DNA of 38,615 nucleotides from Tepidibacillus decaturensis (GTDB lineage Bacteria; Bacillota; Bacilli; Tepidibacillales; Tepidibacillaceae), in contig NZ_LSKU01000001.1 in NCBI RefSeq assembly GCF_001561915.1, positions 2,817,280 to 2,855,894 on the forward strand, in the 5' to 3' direction. The position numbers were made by a program, and so were the translations under genes. Shown piece after piece: positions 31,543 to 38,583 of the stretch (positions are counted from its first letter, which is position 1; every line of letters begins with the position of its first letter). The notes under the pieces were generated by a model. That model did no database searches. It was not told the origin of the DNA and was given only the letters and a program-made list of their open reading frames with translations.

Positions 31543-32286
31543 ATGGAAGAAATAAAGAATATTAAACTAGAAGTTAGTTATGATGGGACAGCTTTCCATG
31601 GGTTTCAAGTCCAACCAAATCAACGAACGATACAAGGAGAATTAGAAGATGCATTGCAAAGACTGACTAACCAACCAGTTAAGATTATTGGATCGGGAAG
31701 AACAGATGCAGGAGTACATGCAAAAAAACAAGTTTGTAATTTTAAGATTAACCACTCGATGCCCTTATCTAAATGGCCTGTTGCACTAAATGCTCTTTTG
31801 CCAGAAGATATTGTTGTCAATTCTGCTAGTGAGGTCCCATTAGAATTTCATTCTCGGTTTGACGTAAGACAAAAGACATACAGATATTCTATCTATCATC
31901 ATACATACGTAAACATATTTCGCCGGCATTATACCTGGCATTATCCATACCCACTGGATGTGGAAAAAATGAAAGCAGTAAGCAAAGTATTTATAGGGGA
32001 ACATGATTTTACTGCTTTTTCTTCAGCAAAAACCACTGTCGAAAATAAAGTAAGGAAAATTTATGCCGCAGATCTTTGGAAGAAGGAAAATGAAATCTAT
32101 TTTCAGATTACAGGTAATGGTTTTTTGTATAATATGGTTCGAATCGTGGTGGGAACATTGGTTGAGGTCGGCAGAAATAAAATGGATCCAGAAGAAGTAA
32201 TGGAACTTTTCGAAAAAAAGAATCGATCATTAGCAGGTTTAACAGCGCCAGCAAAGGGACTTACACTTTGGGATGTCCAATATTAG
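31543..32286 (+). CDS. truA: tRNA pseudouridine(38-40) synthase TruA
   Basis: Converts uridines 38-40 of the tRNA anticodon arm to pseudouridine. It has 247 residues. The catalytic aspartate is D55 in GSGRTDAGVHA, and the family blocks VSYDGTAFHGFQVQPN and GNGFLYNMVRIVVGTL are present. It follows ecfT by 11 bases in the same direction and precedes rplM, as in Bacillus. No terminator was seen between it and the rplM promoter. Confidence 0.97.
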   Translation: MEEIKNIKLEVSYDGTAFHGFQVQPNQRTIQGELEDALQRLTNQPVKIIGSGRTDAGVHAKKQVCNFKINHSMPLSKWPVALNALLPEDIVVNSASEVPLEFHSRFDVRQKTYRYSIYHHTYVNIFRRHYTWHYPYPLDVEKMKAVSKVFIGEHDFTAFSSAKTTVENKVRKIYAADLWKKENEIYFQITGNGFLYNMVRIVVGTLVEVGRNKMDPEEVMELFEKKNRSLAGLTAPAKGLTLWDVQY

Positions 32287-32312
32287 ACAACAGAACCTCG
32301 CGTATAAAATCC

Positions 32313-32341
32313 TTGACTCTTATGATTGAGTATAGTATTAT
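32313..32341 (+). promoter_or_regulatory. Sigma-A promoter of rplM-rpsI
   Basis: TTGACT (32313-32318), 17 bases, TATTAT (32336-32341). The start is expected near 32348, about 105 bases before rplM. Confidence 0.75.
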
Positions 32342-32350
32342 ATTCTTTGG

Positions 32351-32385
32351 TATTTTAAAACCCACTAGCCCCGGGTCTTAAAATA
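32351..32385 (+). promoter_or_regulatory. L13-leader-like RNA hairpin upstream of rplM
   Basis: TATTTTAA (32351-32358) pairs with TTAAAATA (32378-32385), and inside it CCC (32361-32363) with GGG (32373-32375). It lies at the 5' end of the predicted rplM transcript. Position and shape fit the L13 leader family described in low-GC Gram-positives, thought to bind L13 for feedback control. Family membership is inferred from memory of its position and sequence. Confidence 0.6.
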
Positions 32386-32452
32386 AAATCAGAACAACTA
32401 TGAATTTGTATAATGGATAAAGATGATTTGTAATAGATTAGGAGGGAAAACG

Positions 32453-32890
32453 ATGCGTACCACATACATGGCAAAACCTAACGAAGTTGAACGTAAATGG
32501 TACATTATCGACGCTGAAGGTAAAACACTTGGTCGCTTAGCTACTGAAGCTGCAACAATCCTTCGCGGTAAACATAAACCACAATTTACTCCACACGTAG
32601 ATACGGGAGATTTTGTAATCATTATTAATGCTGGTAAAGTTGAATTAACCGGTAAGAAGATGCAAAGCAAAAAATACTACCGTCATTCAGGTTATCCAGG
32701 TGGTTTAAAAGTAACAGTTGCTGCTGATATGGTTAAGAATAAACCAGAACAAATGATTGAACTTGCGGTAAAAGGTATGTTACCAAAAGGTTCATTAGGT
32801 CGTAAACAAGGTATGAAATTAAAAGTTTATGCTGGATCAGAACATCCACATCAAGCACAACAACCAGAAGTTTGGGAAATTAGAGGCTAA
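32453..32890 (+). CDS. rplM: 50S ribosomal protein L13
   Basis: L13, 145 residues, is an early 50S assembly protein. The diagnostic blocks are [35 protein letters not shown] and [11 protein letters not shown]. The ATG at 32453 follows GGAGGG and gives the Bacillus length and [10 protein letters not shown]-terminus; an in-frame ATG at 32423 lies upstream of the SD. It is the first gene of a two-gene operon with rpsI, with its own promoter and leader hairpin. Confidence 0.98.
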   Translation: MRTTYMAKPNEVERKWYIIDAEGKTLGRLATEAATILRGKHKPQFTPHVDTGDFVIIINAGKVELTGKKMQSKKYYRHSGYPGGLKVTVAADMVKNKPEQMIELAVKGMLPKGSLGRKQGMKLKVYAGSEHPHQAQQPEVWEIRG

Positions 32891-32906
32891 TAAGGAGGTT
32901 TAGCTT

Positions 32907-33299
32907 GTGGCACAAGTTCAATACTATGGTACAGGTCGTCGTAAGCATTCTGTAGCCCGTGTACGTTTGGTACCTGGGGACGGTCAAATCATTATCAATA
33001 AACGCAATTTAGATGATTATTTTGGCTTAGAAACATTAAAATTAATTGTAAAACAACCATTGGTTGCAACAGATACAACCAATGCCTATGATGTTTTAGT
33101 AAATGTTCGAGGTGGCGGATTTACTGGTCAAGCGGGAGCGATTCGTCATGGAATCGCTAGGGCATTATTAAAAGTAGATTCTCAGTATCGCCCTACATTA
33201 AAGAAGGCAGGATTTTTAACTCGTGATCCACGTATGAAAGAGCGTAAAAAATACGGTCTCAAAGCTGCTCGTCGTGCACCACAATTCTCTAAACGTTAA
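32907..33299 (+). CDS. rpsI: 30S ribosomal protein S9
   Basis: S9, 130 residues, has a C-terminal tail that touches P-site tRNA, here ending APQFSKR with the universal Lys-Arg terminus. It begins [20 protein letters not shown]. It uses a GTG start at 32907 after AAGGAGG. It lies 16 bases after rplM and is followed by a terminator. Confidence 0.98.
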   Translation: MAQVQYYGTGRRKHSVARVRLVPGDGQIIINKRNLDDYFGLETLKLIVKQPLVATDTTNAYDVLVNVRGGGFTGQAGAIRHGIARALLKVDSQYRPTLKKAGFLTRDPRMKERKKYGLKAARRAPQFSKR

Positions 33300-33313
33300 T
33301 TTTTTTCGATTTC

Positions 33314-33348
33314 AAAAGCACTCATTTTTTTGGGTGCTTTTCTTTTTT
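33314..33348 (+). terminator. Rho-independent terminator after rpsI
   Basis: AAAAGCACTC (33314-33323) pairs with GGGTGCTTTT (33332-33341), ten pairs with one G-T, followed by CTTTTTT. It ends rplM-rpsI. Its T run directly touches the -35 region of the cwlD promoter. Confidence 0.92.
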
Positions 33349-33378
33349 GTCATAAACCCCTAACTCGTCCCATACATT
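33349..33378 (+). promoter_or_regulatory. Sigma-E-type sporulation promoter of cwlD
   Basis: GTCATAAA (33349-33356), 14 bases, CATACATT (33371-33378). The -10 matches the mother-cell sigma-E consensus CATACANT and the -35 is close to GTCATATT, with the right spacing. The start would be about 30 bases before cwlD. Mother-cell expression of cwlD is known in B. subtilis. Confidence 0.75.
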
Positions 33379-33413
33379 ATGAAAGGGAAGAAAGATAGCA
33401 AGGGGGAAAATCG

Positions 33414-34127
33414 ATGTTGAAAATGAAAATCGTAAGCTTTATTTTAGCACTTGTTTTGCTAATTACAATCATGTTGTATGATGTGCCTATAAATGATTCA
33501 TGGTCTGTATGGTCCCTTCCGTTATCAGGTAAAATCCTTATTTTAGATGCTGGACATGGTGGCCCTGATGGAGGTGCAGTCAGTAAAGATGGTATCGTTG
33601 AAAAGGATATCACCCTGAAAATCACAAAATATCTACAGGATTATTTAAATGAGGCTGGAGCATTAGTGATCATGACAAGAGAATCAGATGTTGATTTGGC
33701 AGATGAACATACAAGAGGAATCGCTAATCGAAAACTTGAGGATCTACAAAATAGAGTGAGATTAACGAATGATAGTGATGCAGACTTTTTTATTAGTATT
33801 CATTTAAATAGTATTCCTTCAGAAAAATGGCATGGGGCACAAACCTTTTATTATCCAATTCGAAGTGAAAATGAACAAATGTCTAGGTTAATCCAAGAGC
33901 AATTAAGGATCAACCTAAAAAATACAGATCGTGTTGCCCTACCCCGTAACGATATTATGGTATTAAAATATGCGAATATTCCGTCTACCATGGTAGAGGT
34001 TGGATTCTTATCAAATCCTACAGAAGCAGCTTTATTAAATCAAACAGAATACCAGCAGAAAATCGCTTTCGCTATTTATCAGGGAATATTAAGATACTAT
34101 TCAGGTGATGACGTTCCTGCAGAATAA
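33414..34127 (+). CDS. cwlD: N-acetylmuramoyl-L-alanine amidase CwlD (spore cortex)
   Basis: Zinc amidase of the Amidase_3 family, 237 residues. It removes peptide side chains so that muramic delta-lactam can form in the spore cortex, which germination enzymes need. An N-terminal signal/anchor helix (about 5-22) targets it outside the membrane. Zinc and catalytic residues are visible as H48 (DAGHGG), E63, H130 (SIHLNS) and E195 (MVEVGFLSNP). The SD AGGGGG precedes ATG 33414. A sigma-E-type promoter stands upstream. Confidence 0.92.
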   Translation: MLKMKIVSFILALVLLITIMLYDVPINDSWSVWSLPLSGKILILDAGHGGPDGGAVSKDGIVEKDITLKITKYLQDYLNEAGALVIMTRESDVDLADEHTRGIANRKLEDLQNRVRLTNDSDADFFISIHLNSIPSEKWHGAQTFYYPIRSENEQMSRLIQEQLRINLKNTDRVALPRNDIMVLKYANIPSTMVEVGFLSNPTEAALLNQTEYQQKIAFAIYQGILRYYSGDDVPAE

Positions 34128-34156
34128 AAATCACTCACTACGAGGGGAATATTTTA

Positions 34157-34165
34157 TGCTATAAT
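34157..34165 (+). promoter_or_regulatory. Extended -10 promoter upstream of salA
   Basis: TGCTATAAT (34157-34165) is a perfect extended -10 with a perfect TATAAT. The -35 region is poor. The start would be near 34172, about 40 bases before salA. It would allow vegetative expression apart from cwlD. Confidence 0.65.
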
Positions 34166-34211
34166 AAAGTTTGTACTATGAAAAACTGTAAAAGTAAAGC
34201 GGGGTGCCAAC

Positions 34212-35285
34212 ATGATTACAAAGGAACAAATCCTTGAGGCCTTAAAAGGCGTTGAAGATCCAGAGATCCATCGAAGTGTTGTTGAACTTGATATGGTGCG
34301 CAACATCGAAATAAATGAGGATCATGTTCGGTTAGAGATTGTATTAACCATACAAGGATGTCCATTAAAGGCAACAATTGGACAAGATGTCGAAAAAGCA
34401 TTAAAGGCAATCGGTGCAAAAGAAGTAGATTTGACATTCGGCTCAATGACTGATGAGGAAAGAGCTGCTCTAGCAGAAAAATTACATGGAAATAAGAATA
34501 CGGTTTCATTAAATCCGCAAAAAGGTTCACCATTATTAGCTCCTGATTCTAAGACGAAATTTATCGCAGTCACGAGTGGTAAAGGTGGGGTAGGGAAATC
34601 AACTGTTTCCGTTAATTTAGCAGTTGCTTTGGCAAGAACCGGAAAGAAAGTTGGATTAATTGATGCTGATATCTATGGCTTTAGCGTGCCTGACATGATG
34701 GGGATTGAATTTAGACCTACTGTAATTGATAACGTGATTTTGCCAGTAGAACGTTTTGGAGTTAGGGTCATGTCGATGGGATTTTTCGTTGAGGACAATA
34801 CACCTGTTATTTGGCGTGGGCCTATGCTTGGTAAAATGTTGAAGAACTTTTTCGAAGAAGTCCATTGGGGAGAGTTAGATTATCTTGTCTTAGACTTGCC
34901 ACCAGGTACAGGTGATATGGCATTAGATGTGCATAGTACCATTCCCCAAAGTAAAGAAATTATTGTAACTACACCTCATGCTACAGCAGCATTTGTGGCA
35001 GCTAGAGCAGGCACAATGGCTTTAAAAACAAATCATGAAATTATTGGTGTAGTAGAAAACATGTCTTATTTTGAATGTGAATCAGGCAAAAGGGAATATA
35101 TCTTTGGAAAAGATGGCGGAAGGAAACTTGCCGAAGAATTAAATACCGAATTGATTGCACAAATCCCAATTGGGGCACCTGACCGTGAAGACGAGGAAGA
35201 ATTTGCTCCATCTGTCTATCCTCAGGGAAGTGTTACTGGAGAAATCTATCAACAATTGGCTCAAAAAATAATTGAAAAAGCGTAA
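34212..35285 (+). CDS. salA: Mrp/ApbC-family P-loop ATPase, SalA-like
   Basis: Cytoplasmic protein of 357 residues. An N-terminal MIP18/DUF59 domain (about 1-80) is followed by a Mrp/NBP35 ATPase domain with deviant Walker A SGKGGVGKST at 122-131 and DLPPGTGD later. Mrp proteins usually carry Fe-S clusters, but the C-terminal CxxC is not present: only C289 is seen in YFECESGKREY. That matches the Bacillus SalA branch, a regulator linked to control of scoC and protease genes. Position between cwlD and gerD supports salA. The SD GGGGTG precedes the ATG. Confidence 0.88.
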   Translation: MITKEQILEALKGVEDPEIHRSVVELDMVRNIEINEDHVRLEIVLTIQGCPLKATIGQDVEKALKAIGAKEVDLTFGSMTDEERAALAEKLHGNKNTVSLNPQKGSPLLAPDSKTKFIAVTSGKGGVGKSTVSVNLAVALARTGKKVGLIDADIYGFSVPDMMGIEFRPTVIDNVILPVERFGVRVMSMGFFVEDNTPVIWRGPMLGKMLKNFFEEVHWGELDYLVLDLPPGTGDMALDVHSTIPQSKEIIVTTPHATAAFVAARAGTMALKTNHEIIGVVENMSYFECESGKREYIFGKDGGRKLAEELNTELIAQIPIGAPDREDEEEFAPSVYPQGSVTGEIYQQLAQKIIEKA

Positions 35286-35304
35286 TATTGTATTCGCTAT
35301 GTAG

Positions 35305-35343
35305 AGGCCTTCTACCCAAACGTTTAGTTAGAAGGCCTTTTAT
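35305..35343 (+). terminator. Terminator after salA, facing gerD
   Basis: AGGCCTTCTA (35305-35314) is a perfect complement of TAGAAGGCCT (35329-35338), with a 14-base loop and TTTT after it. It separates salA from the convergent gerD gene. Confidence 0.85.
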
Positions 35344-35354
35344 ATTTTATTCAC

Positions 35355-35993
35355 TTACTGGGATTGTTCTTCACCAGTTTTTCCTGTATCTTCTTTTTTC
35401 TTACCCTTCTCTTTTTCAGGTTTTAAAGCTTCCTCATTTGCTTTTTCCATCAATTTAAGCAAATCATCTTGGAACATAGGACTTTCTAAAGAATCTTTGA
35501 TAACAAGCATCATTTGCCGACGATATGCATTTGATTTCATTACATCCATTATCATTTTTTCAAATTCAGGGTCTTTCATTGTTTCAATAACCATTTTCCG
35601 ATAATCAGGGTCTTTCATTAAATCCTTTAAAATTTTCTCATTTTCCTTTTTAAGTGTCTTTCCTAATTCAGAGGCGAATTTGGGATCTTCATACATCTTT
35701 TTCAATTTTGCTTTATTCTCAGGGGATAAAACTTCATTTTGGATAATTTTCTGAACATCATTAGTGTTTAAGGTCATTTTCTTTTTCGTTTCTTGGTCAT
35801 TAAGAGCCTCTGCAACAGCTTTTTTGCCATCCTCTGTTTGCAGAATATCCACTACCATTTGTTTTAATTCTTTATAATTGGGCATTGAGGAAGACTCAGA
35901 TTTTCGAAAAGCATTACAACCGCTTAATAAGATTAAAGTTATGAGTAAAAAGGTAAAATAGGTGTAAATTTTATAATATCTATGAGTGACCAA
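35355..35993 (-). CDS. gerD: Spore germination lipoprotein GerD
   Basis: Lipoprotein of 212 residues, inner spore membrane in Bacillus, needed for clustering of germinant receptors and fast nutrient germination. Signal peptide with lipobox LSGC, lipidated Cys at 26. The conserved N-terminal segment is ELKQMVVDILQTEDGKKAV, then repeated helical units of the type KDPDYRKM and KDPEFEKM. It ends with a charged, probably disordered tail rich in Lys, Glu and Gln. It uses a TTG start at 35993, six bases after AGGAGGGG. Orientation opposite to salA is as in Bacillus. Confidence 0.9.
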   Translation of the reverse strand: MVTHRYYKIYTYFTFLLITLILLSGCNAFRKSESSSMPNYKELKQMVVDILQTEDGKKAVAEALNDQETKKKMTLNTNDVQKIIQNEVLSPENKAKLKKMYEDPKFASELGKTLKKENEKILKDLMKDPDYRKMVIETMKDPEFEKMIMDVMKSNAYRRQMMLVIKDSLESPMFQDDLLKLMEKANEEALKPEKEKGKKKEDTGKTGEEQSQ

Positions 35994-36025
35994 AACCCAC
36001 CCCTCCTAATCGTATCCTTACCTAA

Positions 36026-36056
36026 TAATATGCCTTAAAAGCTAAAATTTTATGAA
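36026..36056 (-). promoter_or_regulatory. Sigma-G-like promoter of gerD
   Basis: Reading the minus strand: TTCATA (36056-36051), 18 bases, CATATTA (36032-36026). This resembles the forespore sigma-G pattern (TGMATA-like, 17-18, CATNMTA). The start would fall about ten bases before the gerD SD. gerD is sigma-G dependent in B. subtilis. Confidence 0.45.
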
Positions 36057-36093
36057 AAAAAAATATTGTAGAAAGAGGTTGGTGAAAAAAGAA

Positions 36094-36510
36094 ATGGACA
36101 AAGAAAATGAGAAAAATTTATCACAAGTTGAAGATGATTTTCTTCTAGAAACCATGCATCAAATCGAAAAAAGAACAGGAATCGAAAGAATAATAGCAAA
36201 CGATAATAAAGTGTTTTTTGATAAAGAAAAGGCTAATTTATTAGGCCAAAACCTAGGAAATATACTATATACATATAGGTTCGACGAGTTGAAGCATTCC
36301 TCAATTATGAAAAAAATAAAAGAAAATCTGAAGGATCATAGGGTTCAACTAGTGGTCTTACATGCAGAACTTAATCCTACATTCATAGTAGAAATGATGA
36401 AAGAGGTTAAAGAGCGAGGATTAGAAATGTCTGTAGTTAGCGACCAAGAATTTAAAGGAGACATTGGTTTGGTGTTAGCAAAGAAAGCCCAAAGTGATGA
36501 TTCGTTTTGA
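36094..36510 (+). CDS. YueI-like (DUF1694) protein, tentative
   Basis: Soluble protein of about 138 residues, highly charged, with no membrane segment. The C-terminal part (FKGDIGLVLAKKA) and the alternating helix/strand pattern resemble the YueI/DUF1694 family, which has an L7Ae-like fold; this match is from memory and is tentative. The function is unknown. The start is uncertain: ATG 36094 has GGTGA eight bases upstream, while the in-frame ATG at 36052 has no SD and overlaps the gerD promoter. It occupies the place between gerD and pdaB where B. subtilis has kbaA, but it is not KbaA, which is a membrane protein. Confidence 0.6.
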   Translation: MDKENEKNLSQVEDDFLLETMHQIEKRTGIERIIANDNKVFFDKEKANLLGQNLGNILYTYRFDELKHSSIMKKIKENLKDHRVQLVVLHAELNPTFIVEMMKEVKERGLEMSVVSDQEFKGDIGLVLAKKAQSDDSF

Positions 36511-36566
36511 AGCATATTCTCATACTGCGTGGCTCACGAAGAAAAAAGAAGGTTATATTTTACCAT

Positions 36567-36603
36567 TAAAAAAGACGAAAGCTAGACCTACGTGTCTAGC
36601 TTT
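36567..36603 (-). terminator. Terminator after pdaB (minus strand)
   Basis: AAAGCTAGAC (36578-36587) and GTCTAGCTTT (36594-36603) form a perfect ten-pair stem with a six-base loop. On the minus strand it is followed by CGTC and a long T run (36573-36567), so it mainly ends pdaB. It could also stop plus-strand transcripts poorly. Confidence 0.75.
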
Positions 36604-36607
36604 AACC

Positions 36608-37372
36608 CTATTCAACTTCAGTTGAATTAATTTTTGCATTAGAAATAAGTTCAGAAACAGTTACAAACGTATAACCTTGCTTTTTTAAATTTTCAATAAT
36701 GATGGGTAAAGCTTCAATAGATTGCTTTGCTGAATCACTAGCATGCATTAAAATGATATCTCCGGGATGCACTCTTTCTGTTACTCTTTTGACAATTTCG
36801 TTTACGCCCGGTTTCATCCAATCTCTTGAATCTGTATCCCATTGAACTACAGTATAGCCTAAACGATCGGCAATTCTTAAAACTCGCTTATCAAAATCTC
36901 CATTTGGTGTACGAATTAAAGTTGGTTTTTGCCCAGTAAGGTTTTCTAAAATCGATTCTGCTTTTAGAATTTGACTTTCAATCTCTTGATCAGTCAACTC
37001 ACTATAATTTACATGTTTGTGGCCATGACTTCCAATCTCATAACCGCTATCAGCTATTCTTTTTACAATGTCTTGATGTTTTTCGCTCCATGGTGAGGAT
37101 AAAAAGAAGGTGACTTTACCTTTTAGTCCTTGTTGGTCTAAGATATTTAAGATAGGAACAGGAACTTCTTCACCCCAACTAATATCAAAGGTTAAAGCAA
37201 CTTGTTTATTTTTTGTATTTACACTATAAAGTGCTTTTGGGTCGTCACTGTTGGTAAAGACAGTAATGCTTTCCTTTTCAGTATATACAATCCCTATGGT
37301 AAAAAGGAATGCGGTAAGAACAACTAAAAATTGTTTAACCTTTTTTCCGCTTAAAACCCATATAATTTTCAT
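36608..37372 (-). CDS. pdaB: Polysaccharide deacetylase family sporulation protein PdaB
   Basis: NodB-fold protein of 254 residues needed for stable spores in Bacillus. It has an N-terminal anchor helix (about 14-30) and a NodB domain from about 57. Motif 1 is TFDISWG (61-67), lacking the second Asp of classical TFDD. Motif 2 is SHGHKH (115-120) with H116 and H120 in the HxxxH arrangement. Motif 3 is RTPNG (154-158), motif 4 DTDSRDW (179-185) and motif 5 LMHAS (208-212). GGAGGT lies eight bases before the ATG at 37372. Whether it is an active deacetylase is unclear; muramic acid lactam formation by PdaA is a separate step. Confidence 0.9.
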   Translation of the reverse strand: MKIIWVLSGKKVKQFLVVLTAFLFTIGIVYTEKESITVFTNSDDPKALYSVNTKNKQVALTFDISWGEEVPVPILNILDQQGLKGKVTFFLSSPWSEKHQDIVKRIADSGYEIGSHGHKHVNYSELTDQEIESQILKAESILENLTGQKPTLIRTPNGDFDKRVLRIADRLGYTVVQWDTDSRDWMKPGVNEIVKRVTERVHPGDIILMHASDSAKQSIEALPIIIENLKKQGYTFVTVSELISNAKINSTEVE

Positions 37373-37409
37373 TTTTTTTCACCTCCAATGATAGGTTGTT
37401 TCATATACA

Positions 37410-37437
37410 TATATATGCATGTGAGACAAGGATATGC
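37410..37437 (-). promoter_or_regulatory. Possible sigma-E-like promoter of pdaB
   Basis: Reading the minus strand: GCATATC (37437-37431), 13 bases, CATATATA (37417-37410). The -10 resembles CATACANT and spacing is within one base of the cwlD promoter. The region is AT-rich and partly palindromic, so the match is weak evidence. Confidence 0.35.
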
Positions 37438-37510
37438 TTAACCTTTAAATGAAGAAAAAATGGAATAAATATGATATGATAAAAATTAGAAGGTAGAGGG
37501 AGTGTTCCAA

Positions 37511-38134
37511 ATGTTTAAATTATTTTGGGCTGCAATAATTGAGAATAAGAAAAACATAAAATTGGCTAGTCTTATATTTTTCATGAGTTTGTTGGTTGGA
37601 TATTTTTTTATTGATCAGAATAATGCTTACATACAAACTCTTATTAAACAATTGCAGAATATTGTTGGAGAAATCAAAGAAAAGGATAGTGTATTTTATA
37701 TGATTTACACTATTTTTGTTAATAATATGAGACTTGCATTCTTGATGATTTCCCTAGGTATTTTATTTGGAATCTATCCAATGTTTCTCTTATTTATGAA
37801 TGGTTTATTTATTGGATATATCTTAAAAAGTTTACTGGAAGCCGGTCAAACGATTCGTTTTGCAATATTGGGGATTTTACCACATGGAATCCTGGAATTA
37901 CCAGCTATTATCATTGCAGCAGCATTTGGAATGAAGTTAGGTTTTGCTTTTTTTCATGCAAGTGTTGAGGTGTTTAAAAGGCAGGAAAGAAAGTATAACT
38001 TCTTGTATCTTTGGCACACAATAAAACAAATCTTTTATATCCTAATAGGGCTAGTTGCCATTTTGTTTGTAGCAGCAATCATCGAGAGTACTTTAACAGG
38101 ATACTTGTTGACAAACCTATCTAATCTTAATTAA
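37511..38134 (+). CDS. SpoIIM-family (DUF95) membrane protein
   Basis: Polytopic membrane protein of about 207 residues with around five hydrophobic segments. It carries the DUF95/SpoIIM signature ILPHGILELPAIIIAAAFG near the middle, after a GILFGIYPMFLLFMNGLFIG helix. True SpoIIM takes part in septal peptidoglycan removal during engulfment; whether this copy is the orthologue or a paralogue cannot be told here. ATG 37511 is nine bases after AGGGA; an in-frame GTG at 37502 abuts the SD and is unlikely. It diverges from pdaB. No clear promoter is seen in the 138-base gap beyond the AT-rich stretch. Confidence 0.75.
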   Translation: MFKLFWAAIIENKKNIKLASLIFFMSLLVGYFFIDQNNAYIQTLIKQLQNIVGEIKEKDSVFYMIYTIFVNNMRLAFLMISLGILFGIYPMFLLFMNGLFIGYILKSLLEAGQTIRFAILGILPHGILELPAIIIAAAFGMKLGFAFFHASVEVFKRQERKYNFLYLWHTIKQIFYILIGLVAILFVAAIIESTLTGYLLTNLSNLN

Positions 38135-38160
38135 ATTTATTGTTATGAGGTGATAAAAAT

Positions 38161-38583
38161 ATGAAAATGAATGTTGCTTGGAAAGGGAATATGGCTTTTG
38201 AGGGCACTGGACAATCAGGGCACTCCGTCTTATTAGATGCTGCTCCTCAAGTAGGAGGAGAAAACAAAGGGCCAAGACCGATGGAAACCGTACTTATTGG
38301 TTTAGGTGGATGTACAGGAATGGATGTTGTTTCTATTCTTAAGAAAATGCGCCAAGATATTGAGACCTTTGATATGGAAATTGATGCTGAAAGAGCAGAA
38401 GAACATCCAAAAAGATTTACAAAAATACACATCAATTACAAATTAACAGGTCCAAACCTTGTAGAAGAGAAAGTTAGAAAAGCCGTTAAGCTTACACAAG
38501 AAACTTATTGTTCAGTATCCAAATCTTTAAATGCTCAAATTACTGCTAGCTTTGAAATAAATGGCGAGAAATACGATCTATAG
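38161..38583 (+). CDS. OsmC/Ohr-family peroxiredoxin-like protein
   Basis: Protein of 140 residues of the OsmC family, which reduces organic hydroperoxides through two cysteines. The expected pair is present: C51 in LGGCTGMDV and C117 in ETYCSVSKSL. The general layout (N-terminal beta-sheet, PMETVLIGLGGC helix, C-terminal TYCSVS) fits the YhfA-like subgroup rather than Ohr. GAGGTGA precedes the ATG by about seven bases. It follows the SpoIIM-family gene by 26 bases and may be co-transcribed. It ends 32 bases before the window edge. Confidence 0.85.
   Translation: MKMNVAWKGNMAFEGTGQSGHSVLLDAAPQVGGENKGPRPMETVLIGLGGCTGMDVVSILKKMRQDIETFDMEIDAERAEEHPKRFTKIHINYKLTGPNLVEEKVRKAVKLTQETYCSVSKSLNAQITASFEINGEKYDL

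Noticed and set aside
37440-37510. Sigma-A promoter for the SpoIIM-family gene using TATGAT at 37470-37480
   Set aside because: No acceptable -35 box lies 16-18 bases upstream of either TATGAT copy.
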